A stretch of 64,000 nt of DNA from Proteus mirabilis ATCC 29906 (GCF_000160755.1 NZ_GG668576.1:994506-1058505); one strand, 5' to 3'. Numbered from the stretch's first letter, positions 40,844 through 50,847 are shown. The notes: generated from the letters alone by a model not told the origin. Made by a program: numbers and translations.

Positions 40844-42112
40844 CTATATATCTGCCCGCATTAATTGTGTTGAGTTAGAATTTAACTCAATCCCTTTGCT
40901 TTTGCCAACCACAACAGTGCCACCTAAATTACATAAGTGGTGGCCGAAGCCACAATTAGGTTCAAAAGCAAATGTCATACCTTCTTGTAATACCAATTCT
41001 CTCCCTGGATTAGGTAATCGCTCAATTTGTTTATAACGATGAGCAAGAGGTAATGATTCAATACCTGGCGCTGTGCCAAAGCCGATTGGACCATAAGGAT
41101 TAATACTGTGAATAAGTGGATGAACATGCCATCCCCCTGATTCTAATAGTGGTTTTTCCATTAAATCAACGACTTCACCAAAGGTTATCCCTGCTTTTAA
41201 ATGTTCAACGCCAATTTCATAGCATTCACGTGCAACTAATGCTGCTTTTTCTAAGTTTTCGTGAATTTTACCTACAGCAACCGCCGCTTGATGTTGCGTT
41301 TCATACATTCCATATAAAGCAAAAATCTCTGATAATATAATATCACCCATTTGAATTTCACGAGGGGCTTGTGAGCGATATTGCCAAGCAGGAGGCCCCC
41401 AACCGATATACTCAGATCCTGATCCCATTAAAATTTCAGCGGTAAATCCACCCCTTGATAAACAAGTGGCAGTAATTGCGGCCGCAAGCTCCGCCTCTGT
41501 TGCACCAGGCCTTGCAGTCACTCGCATTGCCTCGCTCATTGCTTCACCAATGGCGGCGGCATATCTTACATGAGCGAGCTCTTCTTCACTTTTAACTGAT
41601 GCCCGTCTAAAGAAATCACGATACACACTGCTAAATTTTGCATAAGGAAATGCTTCCTTAATACCATTTAGAGTATTAAATGGCATTGCACCATCAAAAT
41701 AAAATGGGGGATAGGGTTCTAAGCCAATAATACCAATATGTGCATTTTGTTGTACTCCCATCTCTTTTAGAAAATGAGCAATACTACGCCCTGTTTTTCC
41801 TACAACAAGATTATCTTCATCAACCCACTGCAAATCACCACGTAGTTTTGCCTGCATATGATCAGCTATCATCATTGGTGCAAAAGTAACTATCAATGGT
41901 TTCTTATCTTCATGAAAAATAACAACCGATCCTAATCTGTCATTTGTAAAATAGTGGTCAATACAAAACGGTGCAGGTGCTGCCGATTCTCTATCACCAT
42001 AAATAATTAATGTATCTAATTGGTTATCTCTCATAATGTCTCTAGCTAACTGCCAGCGTCGGTCTCTTTCTTGTAAAGAAAAACTAGCTGGGATCACTGA
42101 TTTACTTTTCAT
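40844..42112 (-). CDS. M24-fold (creatinase/prolidase-like) protein, metal ligands mostly lost
   Basis: The 422-aa product has the creatinase N-terminal domain (residues about 15-165) and the pita-bread M24 domain (about 180-410). True M24 peptidases have five metal ligands, D-D-H-E-E. Here the two Asp positions read as E/T in SEIFALYGMYETQHQ and the last Glu as Gly in CNLGGTVVV; only the His in HPLIHSINP and the Glu in FAFEP remain. It is therefore closer to metal-independent creatinase-type enzymes than to an aminopeptidase. Substrate unknown. It is the first gene of a two-gene operon with the TetR gene. Confidence 0.75.
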   Translation of the reverse strand: MKSKSVIPASFSLQERDRRWQLARDIMRDNQLDTLIIYGDRESAAPAPFCIDHYFTNDRLGSVVIFHEDKKPLIVTFAPMMIADHMQAKLRGDLQWVDEDNLVVGKTGRSIAHFLKEMGVQQNAHIGIIGLEPYPPFYFDGAMPFNTLNGIKEAFPYAKFSSVYRDFFRRASVKSEEELAHVRYAAAIGEAMSEAMRVTARPGATEAELAAAITATCLSRGGFTAEILMGSGSEYIGWGPPAWQYRSQAPREIQMGDIILSEIFALYGMYETQHQAAVAVGKIHENLEKAALVARECYEIGVEHLKAGITFGEVVDLMEKPLLESGGWHVHPLIHSINPYGPIGFGTAPGIESLPLAHRYKQIERLPNPGRELVLQEGMTFAFEPNCGFGHHLCNLGGTVVVGKSKGIELNSNSTQLMRADI

Positions 42113-42128
42113 AGTAATACCTTTTTCT

Positions 42129-42148
42129 ATTCATTCATTTGAATGAAT
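42129..42148. promoter_or_regulatory. 20-bp palindrome, candidate TetR operator
   Basis: Arms ATTCATTCA (42129-42137) and TGAATGAAT (42140-42148) around a TT centre, 16 bases upstream of the M24-fold start codon. Size and position suit a TetR-family operator; a second imperfect repeat, GATCAA-N8-TTGATC, is at 42174-42193. Confidence 0.6.
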
Positions 42149-42215
42149 TAAATTTAGCTTTAATATTTAAAATGATCAATCGTTTGGTTGATCAAAAAAT
42201 GCGCTTTAAAAAATA

Positions 42216-42253
42216 AAAAGAAAAAAACCTGTAATATCAAAAGGTATTACAGG
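42216..42253 (-). terminator. Terminator of hcaT
   Basis: A 9-bp stem (42228-42236 with 42245-42253, arms CCTGTAATA and TATTACAGG) followed by a T7 run on the minus strand. Confidence 0.9.
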
Positions 42254-42287
42254 CTTAGACGTTTATGAAAAATAGGAAATAAAAGGA

Positions 42288-43442
42288 TTAAGTATTTTGC
42301 GGTTGTACTTTCGGTCTAATAAACATTGCAGGAATAGTTAATGCCGCCATCAACCAGAAAATGAGGTATTCTTGGTTAGGGAGTTTTTCATATAACCATC
42401 CCGATACAATCGTCATAATAGCGATACTTCCCCCCATTGCTAGAGCAGAATAAACCGCTTGTAAACGAATAATTTCATGCTCTTGACGTGCAGTAATAAA
42501 ACGCATTGCCGCTAAATGGCATACGGTAAATGTGCCACTATGCAAAATTTGTACAATAATAAGCGCCGGTAATGCTGTAAAACTGCCCATCATCCCCCAG
42601 CGCAATAGCCCTGCAAATGCTGAAAGTAATAATAAGTTTCGAGCACTCCAACGGCGGAATAAACGACGGCTAAACATAAAGACAACCACTTCAGCAACTA
42701 CGCCTAAGGACCAAAGATAACCAATCGTTGCTGTATCATAGCCTGCTTTTTCCCAATAAAGTGCGCTAAAACCGTAATAAGCAGCATGAGCACCTTGTAG
42801 TAAAGAAACACATAATAGAAAACGCCAGACTGGGCCATCTGAAATCAGTTTCATAAATGAAACATGATGGTGTTCCGTTTTTTTGACCTTACCTTGGGGC
42901 ATGATTTTCGGACGTAACATTGAGGTAAGGAATAATGCAAGAGTGCTGGCAATCAATCCATAAAGAATAATCGGGTGTCCAAAAGCATCAATCAATATCC
43001 CCAATAATGAGGAACTAATAATAAATGCAATAGATCCCCAAACCCGAATTTTGCCATAATCTAAAGGAAATTGTTTTTGCCATGTTCCCGCAAGTGAATC
43101 TCCCAAAGGCACCATAGGTGCAAAAAAAACGTTAAATCCGGTCATTACCAAAAAGAGCCAAGCCCAATGAGTGCCCAACATAAATGCAACGGTAAATAGG
43201 AGAGATAAAAAAGCAAAAAGTCGCAGTGCAGTAATGAGCTTTGATGGATCTTTTACAGCCGGCGTTAAAATCAAGCTTCCTACAAAACGAGCGGTTAAGC
43301 CCACCCCAAGTAGTAAGCCTATCATCGCAGGATCAACCCCCTCGCCCTTTAACCAGATAGACCAAAAAGGCAAGAAAATACCATATGAGAAAAAATACGT
43401 AAAATAATCTAAGGCAAGCCACAGTGTTGATGGAATAACCAT
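42288..43442 (-). CDS. hcaT: MFS transporter HcaT (3-phenylpropionate permease family)
   Basis: Twelve-helix major facilitator transporter. The 384-aa product is closely similar to E. coli HcaT, a putative 3-phenylpropionate permease: ALDYFTYFFSYGIFLPFWS at the N-terminus, TWQKQFPLDYGKIRVWGS in the middle, and LQGAHAAYYGFSALYW. The start chosen, ATG at 43442 (MVIPSTLW, compare E. coli MVLQSTRW), sits after a G-rich ribosome site; the ATG at 43463 lies inside the glyA terminator. The hca catabolic genes that give the E. coli gene its name are not adjacent, so its substrate here may differ. Confidence 0.88.
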   Translation of the reverse strand: MVIPSTLWLALDYFTYFFSYGIFLPFWSIWLKGEGVDPAMIGLLLGVGLTARFVGSLILTPAVKDPSKLITALRLFAFLSLLFTVAFMLGTHWAWLFLVMTGFNVFFAPMVPLGDSLAGTWQKQFPLDYGKIRVWGSIAFIISSSLLGILIDAFGHPIILYGLIASTLALFLTSMLRPKIMPQGKVKKTEHHHVSFMKLISDGPVWRFLLCVSLLQGAHAAYYGFSALYWEKAGYDTATIGYLWSLGVVAEVVVFMFSRRLFRRWSARNLLLLSAFAGLLRWGMMGSFTALPALIIVQILHSGTFTVCHLAAMRFITARQEHEIIRLQAVYSALAMGGSIAIMTIVSGWLYEKLPNQEYLIFWLMAALTIPAMFIRPKVQPQNT

Positions 43443-43465
43443 CCAACCCCCCATTTTTAACATGC

Positions 43466-43500
43466 AAAAAAACCCGCCAAGAACATGTTCTCGAAGCGGG
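43466..43500 (-). terminator. Terminator of glyA
   Basis: GC arms CCCGC (43473-43477) and GCGGG (43496-43500) with an inner palindrome GAACATGTTC, then a T7 run on the minus strand. It ends directly before the hcaT reading frame. Confidence 0.88.
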
Positions 43501-43534
43501 CTTGTATAACGGGTTTTATTATATCGTTACAAAC

Positions 43535-44788
43535 TTATGCGTAAACTGGAAATTTAGCGCAGATATCCAAGACTTTTTGTTTCACTTTTTCAATGTTCGC
43601 TTCATCATTGATATTATCAAGGACATCACACATCCAACCGGCTAAATCTTTTGCTTCCGCTTCTTTAAAACCACGACGTGTAATCGCTGGAGAACCAATA
43701 CGAATACCAGATGTAACAAATGGACTGCGAGGATCATTTGGCACACTATTTTTGTTCACAGTGATATTAGCACGACCTAGTGCGGCATCAGCATCTTTAC
43801 CTGTAATATCTTTATCAACTAAGTCTAATAAAAACAGGTGGTTCTCTGTGCCACCAGATACTACTTTATAACCGCGCGCTAAGAAAACGTCTACCATTGC
43901 TTTCGCATTTTTTGCAACTTGTTGCTGGTAAACTTTAAACTCAGGTTCCATTGCTTCTTTTAATGCAACGGCTTTACCCGCGATCACATGCATTAAAGGA
44001 CCACCTTGAGAGCCAGGGAATACGGCAGAGTTTAATTTCTTATAAAACTCTTCATCGCCACCCTTAGCAAGGATAAGACCACCACGAGGACCTGCTAATG
44101 TTTTGTGTGTTGTTGTAGTCACAACGTGAGCATGTGGTACTGGGTTTGGATAGACACCCGCTGCAATCATACCTGCAACGTGAGCCATATCGACAAATAA
44201 GTAAGCCCCTACGCTATCTGCGATTTCACGCATTTTAGCCCAATCAACCAAACCTGAATAAGCTGAAAAACCACCAATGATCATTTTTGGTTTATGCTTT
44301 TTAGCTTGCTCAGCGATATCTTGGTAATCAATTTTACCTGCTTCATCAATACCATAAGGAACGATATTGTAGAGTTTACCAGAGAAGTTAACCGGAGAGC
44401 CGTGAGTTAAGTGACCACCTTGGGCCAAATTCATCCCTAATACTGTATCGCCCGGTTTAAGTAATGCCATATACACAGCCGCATTCGCTTGTGAACCAGA
44501 GTGAGGTTGTACGTTTGCATAATCAGCACCAAATAGTGCTTTGGCACGATCAATGGCTAATTGTTCAACAACATCAACGTATTCACAACCGCCGTAGTAG
44601 CGTTTACCTGGATAACCTTCTGCATATTTGTTGGTCAGCTGAGATCCCTGCGCCTGCATAACACGAGGGCTAGTATAGTTTTCAGAAGCAATTAATTCGA
44701 TGTGCTCTTCTTGACGAGTCACTTCACCTTCCATTGCATTCCATAATTCCGGATCGTAATCAGCAATATTCATTTCACGTTTTAACAT
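43535..44788 (-). CDS. glyA: Serine hydroxymethyltransferase
   Basis: PLP enzyme converting serine to glycine while charging tetrahydrofolate with a one-carbon unit. The 417-aa product matches E. coli GlyA. The PLP lysine is near residue 229 in [16 protein letters not shown], and the N-terminal [22 protein letters not shown] block is intact. It is transcribed alone, divergent from hmp. A PurR-type operator lies about 115 bases upstream. Confidence 0.98.
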   Translation of the reverse strand: MLKREMNIADYDPELWNAMEGEVTRQEEHIELIASENYTSPRVMQAQGSQLTNKYAEGYPGKRYYGGCEYVDVVEQLAIDRAKALFGADYANVQPHSGSQANAAVYMALLKPGDTVLGMNLAQGGHLTHGSPVNFSGKLYNIVPYGIDEAGKIDYQDIAEQAKKHKPKMIIGGFSAYSGLVDWAKMREIADSVGAYLFVDMAHVAGMIAAGVYPNPVPHAHVVTTTTHKTLAGPRGGLILAKGGDEEFYKKLNSAVFPGSQGGPLMHVIAGKAVALKEAMEPEFKVYQQQVAKNAKAMVDVFLARGYKVVSGGTENHLFLLDLVDKDITGKDADAALGRANITVNKNSVPNDPRSPFVTSGIRIGSPAITRRGFKEAEAKDLAGWMCDVLDNINDEANIEKVKQKVLDICAKFPVYA

Positions 44789-44900
44789 TCACATCTCCTG
44801 ACTCAGCTAACTTCACTAAAGGCGAACTCCCTTACGGGAGTAAGAATGACATACAGTGTAAACTCTTTTTCCTCATTGAGATAGTCCCAAAAGAAAAAAT

Positions 44901-44916
44901 ACGCAATCGTTTGCTA
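44901..44916. promoter_or_regulatory. PurR operator upstream of glyA
   Basis: The minus-strand reading TAGCAAACGATTGCGT fits the PurR palindrome (ANGCAANCGNTTNCNT) except at the first base. E. coli glyA has a PurR site in the equivalent region. The surrounding 44789-45153 is the divergent glyA/hmp control region and holds no gene. Confidence 0.8.
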
Positions 44917-45090
44917 AGCCACTATAACACAGTTCTATTACTTTTTGATAACCTCATTTTATCTGCTGTTTTTGTTCTTTTTGAGGCACATCTCGCTAAT
45001 TTATGTAAACCCTCAACATCATTCTCTAAGATTTCCCCATTTTCCTAAAAAAAATAAAAACTCAGATTTACAAATAAAGCAAAAAGATAT

Positions 45091-45113
45091 AAGTTGTATT
45101 AAAAATACATGTT
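45091..45113 (+). promoter_or_regulatory. NsrR operator upstream of hmp
   Basis: A 23-base imperfect palindrome made of AAGTTGTATT, a short A-rich centre and ATACATGTT. It agrees at all but three positions with the remembered NsrR consensus (AAGATGYATTT around a centre). It lies 40 bases before the hmp start, where it could block RNA polymerase. Confidence 0.75.
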
Positions 45114-45153
45114 ATAAAAATCATATTAAACTGAATATTTTTCAGGAGCAATT

Positions 45154-46344
45154 ATGTTAGATGCACAAACTATCGCGACAATTAAATCCACTATTCCTCT
45201 TATTGCTAAAACAGGCCCCGCGTTAACGGCGCATTTTTACGACAGAATGTTCTCTCGCCATCCTGAGTTAAAAGATATTTTTACCATGAGCCACCAAAGC
45301 AGTGGCGCACAACGTGAAGCGTTATTTAATGCGATATGTGCTTATGCAACGCACCTTGAGGATTTACCTGCTATTTTGCCGGCGGTAGAAAAAATTGCAC
45401 AAAAACATGCCAGTTTGAATATTCTTCCTGAACATTATCCTATTGTTGGAGAAAACTTATTAGCCACCATTGATGAAATGTTTAACCCGGGCAAAGAAGT
45501 GCTTGATGCTTGGGGAGCCGCTTACCAAGTTTTGGCTGATGTTTTTATTAATCGGGAAGAGCAAATTTATCAACAAAAAGAACAAGCTTCTGGAGGCTGG
45601 CGAGGATTACGCCACTTTAAAGTTAAGCATAAAGTAAAACAAAGTGAGGTTATTACCAGCTTTGAATTAGAGCCTGAAGATGGACAAGCGGTTACACCTT
45701 ACCGTGCAGGCCAATATTTAAGTATTTATATTCGTGATGAGAAACTTGCAAATCAAGAAATTCGTCAATATTCCTTAACGCAATCGGCAAACAATAAAAC
45801 CTATCGTATTGCGGTAAAACGTGAAGACAAAGGAATTTTATCTAATTTTCTTCATGACCATATCCAAGAAGGAGACATCTTACAAGTTGCCGCACCAGGG
45901 GGCGATTTTTATTTAGATATCTCATCAACAACGCCTGTCACATTAATTTCAGCAGGTGTAGGCTTAACTCCTATGTTAGCGATGTTGCACACTCTCTCTT
46001 CTCACCAAGCACAAGTCAATTGGTTACATGCAGCGGAGCATGGTGGCGTGCATGCTTTTAAGGAAGAAATCGCACAAGCAGGAAAGCAAATTGAACAATA
46101 TCAACAAGCCGTATGGTATCGTCTCCCTCGTACTGAAGATATAATCAATAAAGACTATCAATTTGAAGGGTTGATGGATTTAACCAAGATACATGAATGG
46201 CTATCAATACCTAATATGCAGTTCTATTTCTGTGGTCCATTACCTTTTATGCAATCTGTCGCTAAACAACTTATTACTCTCGGTATTGAAAGCGATAAAC
46301 TTCATTATGAGTGCTTTGGCCCTCATACTGTTATTAGCCAATAA
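45154..46344 (+). CDS. hmp: Flavohaemoglobin, nitric oxide dioxygenase
   Basis: Detoxifies nitric oxide to nitrate with oxygen and NAD(P)H in the cytoplasm. The 396-aa product matches E. coli Hmp. The globin domain has the haem ligand H85 in AQKHASLNI; the FAD domain shows RQYSLTQ near residue 206, and the NAD domain [11 protein letters not shown] near 270, ending CFGPH. A CAGGAG ribosome site precedes the ATG. It diverges from glyA as in E. coli, and an NsrR-like site sits in its promoter. Confidence 0.98.
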   Translation: MLDAQTIATIKSTIPLIAKTGPALTAHFYDRMFSRHPELKDIFTMSHQSSGAQREALFNAICAYATHLEDLPAILPAVEKIAQKHASLNILPEHYPIVGENLLATIDEMFNPGKEVLDAWGAAYQVLADVFINREEQIYQQKEQASGGWRGLRHFKVKHKVKQSEVITSFELEPEDGQAVTPYRAGQYLSIYIRDEKLANQEIRQYSLTQSANNKTYRIAVKREDKGILSNFLHDHIQEGDILQVAAPGGDFYLDISSTTPVTLISAGVGLTPMLAMLHTLSSHQAQVNWLHAAEHGGVHAFKEEIAQAGKQIEQYQQAVWYRLPRTEDIINKDYQFEGLMDLTKIHEWLSIPNMQFYFCGPLPFMQSVAKQLITLGIESDKLHYECFGPHTVISQ

Positions 46345-46383
46345 CAGCCAGAATAGGTAAGAGAATAAATTAAATAATAAGGG

Positions 46384-46419
46384 AAAAGCGCTGATTATTT
46401 TACTATTCAGCGCTTTTTA
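46384..46419. terminator. Terminator of hmp
   Basis: An 11-bp perfect stem (46384-46394 with 46407-46417, arms AAAAGCGCTGA and TCAGCGCTTTT) with flanking A and T runs. It serves hmp and possibly the convergent membrane protein gene. Confidence 0.9.
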
Positions 46420-46439
46420 TATTGGAAACAACTAACTAT

Positions 46440-47081
46440 TTAATAAGTAACTTTTATTGATGTCGGTATAACATGATATTTAGACGAATAGCGATACCAA
46501 ATAACACTAATTAAACAGAGTGTATAGCCGAACAACTCGCTACCTTCTTCCACCATATTTTTTACTGTGCGGTTATAGTCTTCACCTAACAATTTCTCCC
46601 ACAAAATCCCCATACCAAATAAGCGAGAGAACAGTAAAACACTGAGTAAACCCGCCATAAGCATTCCTTGACTAGAATGCGTTATAAAATGGGTTAAGCC
46701 ATATAATGTTTTTTTCCCTTCTCTGATAGCGATCGCTATACAGACAAATGTTACCGTTAATGCAAACCAAACCCATGAACCATGTGCTAATTGGTCAAAA
46801 ACACCATCTAACTCACGAATTAAGATACACAAGAAAAAGCCCATAATCAGTGTGTATCCCCCTCTCATTTCTGGCTGTTTATAAGCAGGTATAAAGAAAA
46901 GAAGACATATTATAGCCACAATAAGTTCTTGCCCCAGTTCGGTTGCTGAGGTTTCAGAAATACCATTATTCAGCACCAAAATATCGAGGAAAATAAACCC
47001 TGTTGTTATTGCCACAATCATGGCGGAAAACAAAAATAAAGCAAAACGCTTTAATAAATAGCTAAGCACGATATTACCCAT
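46440..47081 (-). CDS. Multi-pass membrane protein of unknown function
   Basis: I do not recognise the family. The 213-aa product has about six hydrophobic segments, near residues 12-35, 50-65, 75-92, 102-118, 135-155 and 185-200. Short charged loops include QPEMRGG, IRELDGVFDQ and a conserved-looking GEDYNRTVKNMVEEGSELFGY, where acidic residues sit at the membrane edge. There is no signal cleavage site or known motif. It lies between hmp and glnB, a place with no counterpart in E. coli, and its base composition is like its neighbours. Confidence 0.75.
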   Translation of the reverse strand: MGNIVLSYLLKRFALFLFSAMIVAITTGFIFLDILVLNNGISETSATELGQELIVAIICLLFFIPAYKQPEMRGGYTLIMGFFLCILIRELDGVFDQLAHGSWVWFALTVTFVCIAIAIREGKKTLYGLTHFITHSSQGMLMAGLLSVLLFSRLFGMGILWEKLLGEDYNRTVKNMVEEGSELFGYTLCLISVIWYRYSSKYHVIPTSIKVTY

Positions 47082-47400
47082 AGAATAATAAATATTTAAG
47101 TTGATGATAATAACTGTCTACAAAAGTTATTGAATAACATTTTGTGCCTTAAAAGGTGAGAATTTTAGTAAAATAAATTGTTTATTATCATCAATAGACT
47201 TGTATAAGATATAAATAGCACAATAGGTGAAACATAAAAAAACATTTTATGAACAAAGAAAGGTAATTATTAATATTACTTATTTAATGAGTATAATTAT
47301 CAGCAATACAAATCATTTATTATCACTTATAAATTTATAAAAGATAATCAGTAAATAAATAAACTTATTGAGATAATATAAAAAAGAATTAATTAATAAA
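47082..47400. other. AT-rich intergenic stretch between the membrane protein gene and glnB
   Basis: About 320 bases, strongly AT-rich, with no convincing gene or RNA. It should hold the promoter of the minus-strand membrane protein gene; many TATAAT-like words are present but none stands out. Confidence 0.5.
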
Positions 47401-47441
47401 GATAAAAAAACCTGATAATTAAACTAATAATCATCAGGTTT
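47401..47441 (-). terminator. Terminator of glnB
   Basis: A 9-bp stem (47408-47416 with 47433-47441, arms AAACCTGAT and ATCAGGTTT), a 16-base loop, then a T7 run on the minus strand. Confidence 0.88.
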
Positions 47442-47464
47442 CATAAACAACGCTTATTTATTTT

Positions 47465-47815
<351 letters not shown>

Positions 47816-47818
47816 CTA

Positions 47819-49435
47819 TTACCAGTTATGGCGACCAAAACCGCTTGTGATCGGATAGCGACGATCTTTACCAAAATTACGACTGGTAATACGCGGTCCT
47901 ACCGGTGCTTGACGACGCTTATATTCATTAATATCGACTAATTTTACCACTTTACGAACAATGGCTTCATCAAATCCAGCCGCAACCAAGTCAGAAACAG
48001 ATTTATCTTGCTCAACATAGCCTTCAAGAAGGGCATCTAAAATATCATAAGGTGGCAGATTATCTTGATCTGTTTGTCCTGGTGCTAATTCTGCTGAAGG
48101 GGGCCTATCAATCACACGTTGTGGAATAGCGGGTGAAAGAGTATTACGATATTTAGCCAGTTCAAACACCAGTGTTTTAGGAACATCTTTTAAAACATCA
48201 AAGCCCCCCGCCATATCACCATATAAGGTCGAGTAGCCTACGGCAGATTCACTTTTATTACTCGTGGTGAGCACTAACCGACGACGTTTATTGGACATCG
48301 CCATTAAAATAACAGCACGACAACGCGCTTGTAGATTTTCTTCTGTGGTATCGATAGCGCTACCTTTAAACATAGGCGAAAGTTGATCCATAAAAGCATC
48401 AAACATCGGCTCAATAGAGACAGTATCAAACTCAACACCTAATAAATCAGCTTGCTCTTTCGCATCGTGAATACTCATTTCTGAGGTATAGCGAAATGGC
48501 ATCATTACCGCTTGAACGCTCTCTTTACCTAATGCATCAACGGCAATTGCAACTGTTAAGCCTGAGTCGATGCCCCCTGATAATCCTAATATAGCGCCTT
48601 TAAAACCATTTTTTGTCACATAATCACGCGTTGCCAGCACTAACGCTTGATAAACTTGCGCTAAAGGAGAAAGCTCTGGTGCCGCATCTTGCATTGGTAC
48701 GATAGTTAACTCATCAAACTCCACCACGGCCACTTGCTCATCAAAAGCCGCTAAACGATGGGTGATTGTTCCTCGTTCATCAAAGACTTTAGAACATCCA
48801 TCAAAAACCAATTCATCTTGACCACCAATTTGATTGAGATACACCACAGGCAGATGCGTTCTTTGGCAATGTTCTTTAATTAATTGGGTACGAATATGTG
48901 GCTTTTCACGACTATAAGGTGAAGCATTAATAGAAAGAACTAGATCAGCACCCGCTTGTTTTAGTGCATCAATAGGCTCGTTGATCCAAATATCTTCACA
49001 AATTAATAATCCTAAATGATAGCCTTTAAAAGGCACAACACAACGTTCATTTCCTTGCTGGAAATAACGTTTTTCATCAAATACACCATAATTAGGTAGC
49101 TGTTGTTTGAAGTAACGCGCCTGTAACTCACCTTGATAGAAAAATGACAGTGCATTATAGATAGTACCGTTTTGCCACCAAGGATGCCCAACCACAATGG
49201 CCGTTTTCTTACTTGCTTGTTCTAAACGAACCAGTTGCTCTTCACAACGTTGTTGGAAATCAGGGCGAAATAGTAGATCTTCAGGAGAGTAACCGCATAA
49301 CGCAAGCTCAGAAAACAAAACCAGATCGGCATCTTCTTGCGCTTTTACGGTGGCTAACATGCGTTCACAGTTGCCTTCAATATCGCCAACAACCCAGTTT
49401 AACTGAGCAAGTGCGAGTTTTAATTTACGACTCAT
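47819..49435 (-). CDS. nadE: Glutamine-dependent NAD(+) synthetase
   Basis: Makes NAD from deamido-NAD with ATP, taking ammonia from glutamine. The 538-aa product joins two domains. The N-terminal nitrilase-like glutaminase (1-250) has the triad E43 (FSELALCGY), K110 (YFKQQLPNYG) and C146 (LLICEDIW); the C-terminal synthetase has the PPi loop SGGIDS at 286-291. E. coli NadE is a 275-aa ammonia-dependent form, so this is a different type. It is coupled to glnB (15-base gap), placing a glutamine-using enzyme beside the nitrogen sensor. Confidence 0.96.
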   Translation of the reverse strand: MSRKLKLALAQLNWVVGDIEGNCERMLATVKAQEDADLVLFSELALCGYSPEDLLFRPDFQQRCEEQLVRLEQASKKTAIVVGHPWWQNGTIYNALSFFYQGELQARYFKQQLPNYGVFDEKRYFQQGNERCVVPFKGYHLGLLICEDIWINEPIDALKQAGADLVLSINASPYSREKPHIRTQLIKEHCQRTHLPVVYLNQIGGQDELVFDGCSKVFDERGTITHRLAAFDEQVAVVEFDELTIVPMQDAAPELSPLAQVYQALVLATRDYVTKNGFKGAILGLSGGIDSGLTVAIAVDALGKESVQAVMMPFRYTSEMSIHDAKEQADLLGVEFDTVSIEPMFDAFMDQLSPMFKGSAIDTTEENLQARCRAVILMAMSNKRRRLVLTTSNKSESAVGYSTLYGDMAGGFDVLKDVPKTLVFELAKYRNTLSPAIPQRVIDRPPSAELAPGQTDQDNLPPYDILDALLEGYVEQDKSVSDLVAAGFDEAIVRKVVKLVDINEYKRRQAPVGPRITSRNFGKDRRYPITSGFGRHNW

Positions 49436-49509
49436 AAAAATTAGTCTCTCCAGCTATCTTTGCTATCTAAAGAAAGCAAGTTTAAAAAAATTTTTGTTAT
49501 CTACAAAGA

Positions 49510-50847
49510 TCATTCTTTGAAATCATTGGCATCAAGTCCATGACGTGACAACAATTTATAAAATTCTGTTCGATTTCGCCCTGCCATCCTTGCAGCCTGA
49601 GTGACATTGCCCTTTGTCATCTGCAATAACTTCCTTAAATAGGTCATCTCAAAATGGCCCCGTGCTTCAGCAAAAGTAGGTAATGCGGTATTTTCCCCTT
49701 GCAATGCTTGTGTGACAAGGGCTTCGCTAATCACAGGTGCAGTCGTTAAAGCGACACATTGCTCGATGACGTTAACTAACTGACGCACATTTCCCGGCCA
49801 ACTTGCTGTCATTAGACATTTCATCGCATCCGTTGAGAAGCTACGCACAAAAGGTTTATGTCGTTTTGCTGATTCGCGCAATAAATGGTTAGCAAGAACA
49901 GGAATATCCTCGGCTCTTTCGCTCAACGTGGGGATACGTAAATTCACCACATTTAAACGATAGTATAAATCTTCTCGAAATTCATTACGCTCCATCGCTT
50001 TTGGTAAGTCACGGTGGGTTGCAGAAAGAATACGCACATCAATATCAATATCACGATTACTGCCTAATGGCCGCACTTTACGCTCTTGTAATACACGCAG
50101 TAATTTCACTTGCAATGCCATTGGCATATCACCAATTTCATCCAAAAATAGAGTGCCTCCTTCTGCCGCTTGGAAAAGTCCTTCACGACTACTTACCGCG
50201 CCAGTAAAAGCACCTTTAGCATGCCCAAATAGTTCAGATTCTAATAATTGTTCAGGTAAAGCACCGCAGTTAATAGCAATAAAGGGTTTTTTAGCTCGTG
50301 GGCTGGCGCGGTGGATTGCTTGAGCAAGGACTTCTTTACCTGTACCGCTTTGCCCATTAATCAGTACGCTAACATCGGATTGTGCAACTAACTTGGCTTG
50401 CTCTAATAAACGTAACATTTGGGGGCTACGGGTCACGATATCTTTTGACCACTCTTCATCAGATACCGTCGTCACTAATTCTAATGCTTCATCGATAGCT
50501 TTATAAAGCGCATCTCTATCAACAGGTTTAGTCAAGAAACTAAACACCCCCTGTTGAGTTGCCGCGACAGCATCAGGAATGGAGCCATGTGCAGTTAAAA
50601 TAATCACAGGCATACCGGGTTGTTGGCGCTGTATTTCTGCAAATAGCGCCATACCATCCATTTCATCCATACGTAAATCGCTGATCACCAGATCGATTTT
50701 TTCTTTTAATAATAGTTTAAGTGCTTCTTGCCCACTTTCAGCGGTAACGATATGAAACCCTTCACTTGTTAATCGCATACCCAGTAGCTTTAATAATCCC
50801 GGATCATCATCGACAAGTAAAAGATTCGCTGATTTATGGCCAGCCAT
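49510..50847 (-). CDS. glrR: Sigma-54-dependent response regulator GlrR
   Basis: Activator of the GlrK/GlrR (QseE/QseF) envelope-sensing pair; in E. coli it drives glmY from a sigma-54 promoter. The 445-aa product has a receiver domain with phospho-acceptor D57 (LVISDLRMDEMDG), an AAA+ domain with GQSGTGKE, the sigma-54 contact loop GAFTGA and GGTLFLDEIGDMP, and a Fis-type helix-turn-helix (NVTQAARMAGRNRTEFYKLL). The start is the ATG at 50847, 7 bases from AAGGAG; the ATG at 50853 is too close to it. Its predicted targets lie 3 kb upstream, in front of the GlmY gene. Confidence 0.97.
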   Translation of the reverse strand: MAGHKSANLLLVDDDPGLLKLLGMRLTSEGFHIVTAESGQEALKLLLKEKIDLVISDLRMDEMDGMALFAEIQRQQPGMPVIILTAHGSIPDAVAATQQGVFSFLTKPVDRDALYKAIDEALELVTTVSDEEWSKDIVTRSPQMLRLLEQAKLVAQSDVSVLINGQSGTGKEVLAQAIHRASPRAKKPFIAINCGALPEQLLESELFGHAKGAFTGAVSSREGLFQAAEGGTLFLDEIGDMPMALQVKLLRVLQERKVRPLGSNRDIDIDVRILSATHRDLPKAMERNEFREDLYYRLNVVNLRIPTLSERAEDIPVLANHLLRESAKRHKPFVRSFSTDAMKCLMTASWPGNVRQLVNVIEQCVALTTAPVISEALVTQALQGENTALPTFAEARGHFEMTYLRKLLQMTKGNVTQAARMAGRNRTEFYKLLSRHGLDANDFKE

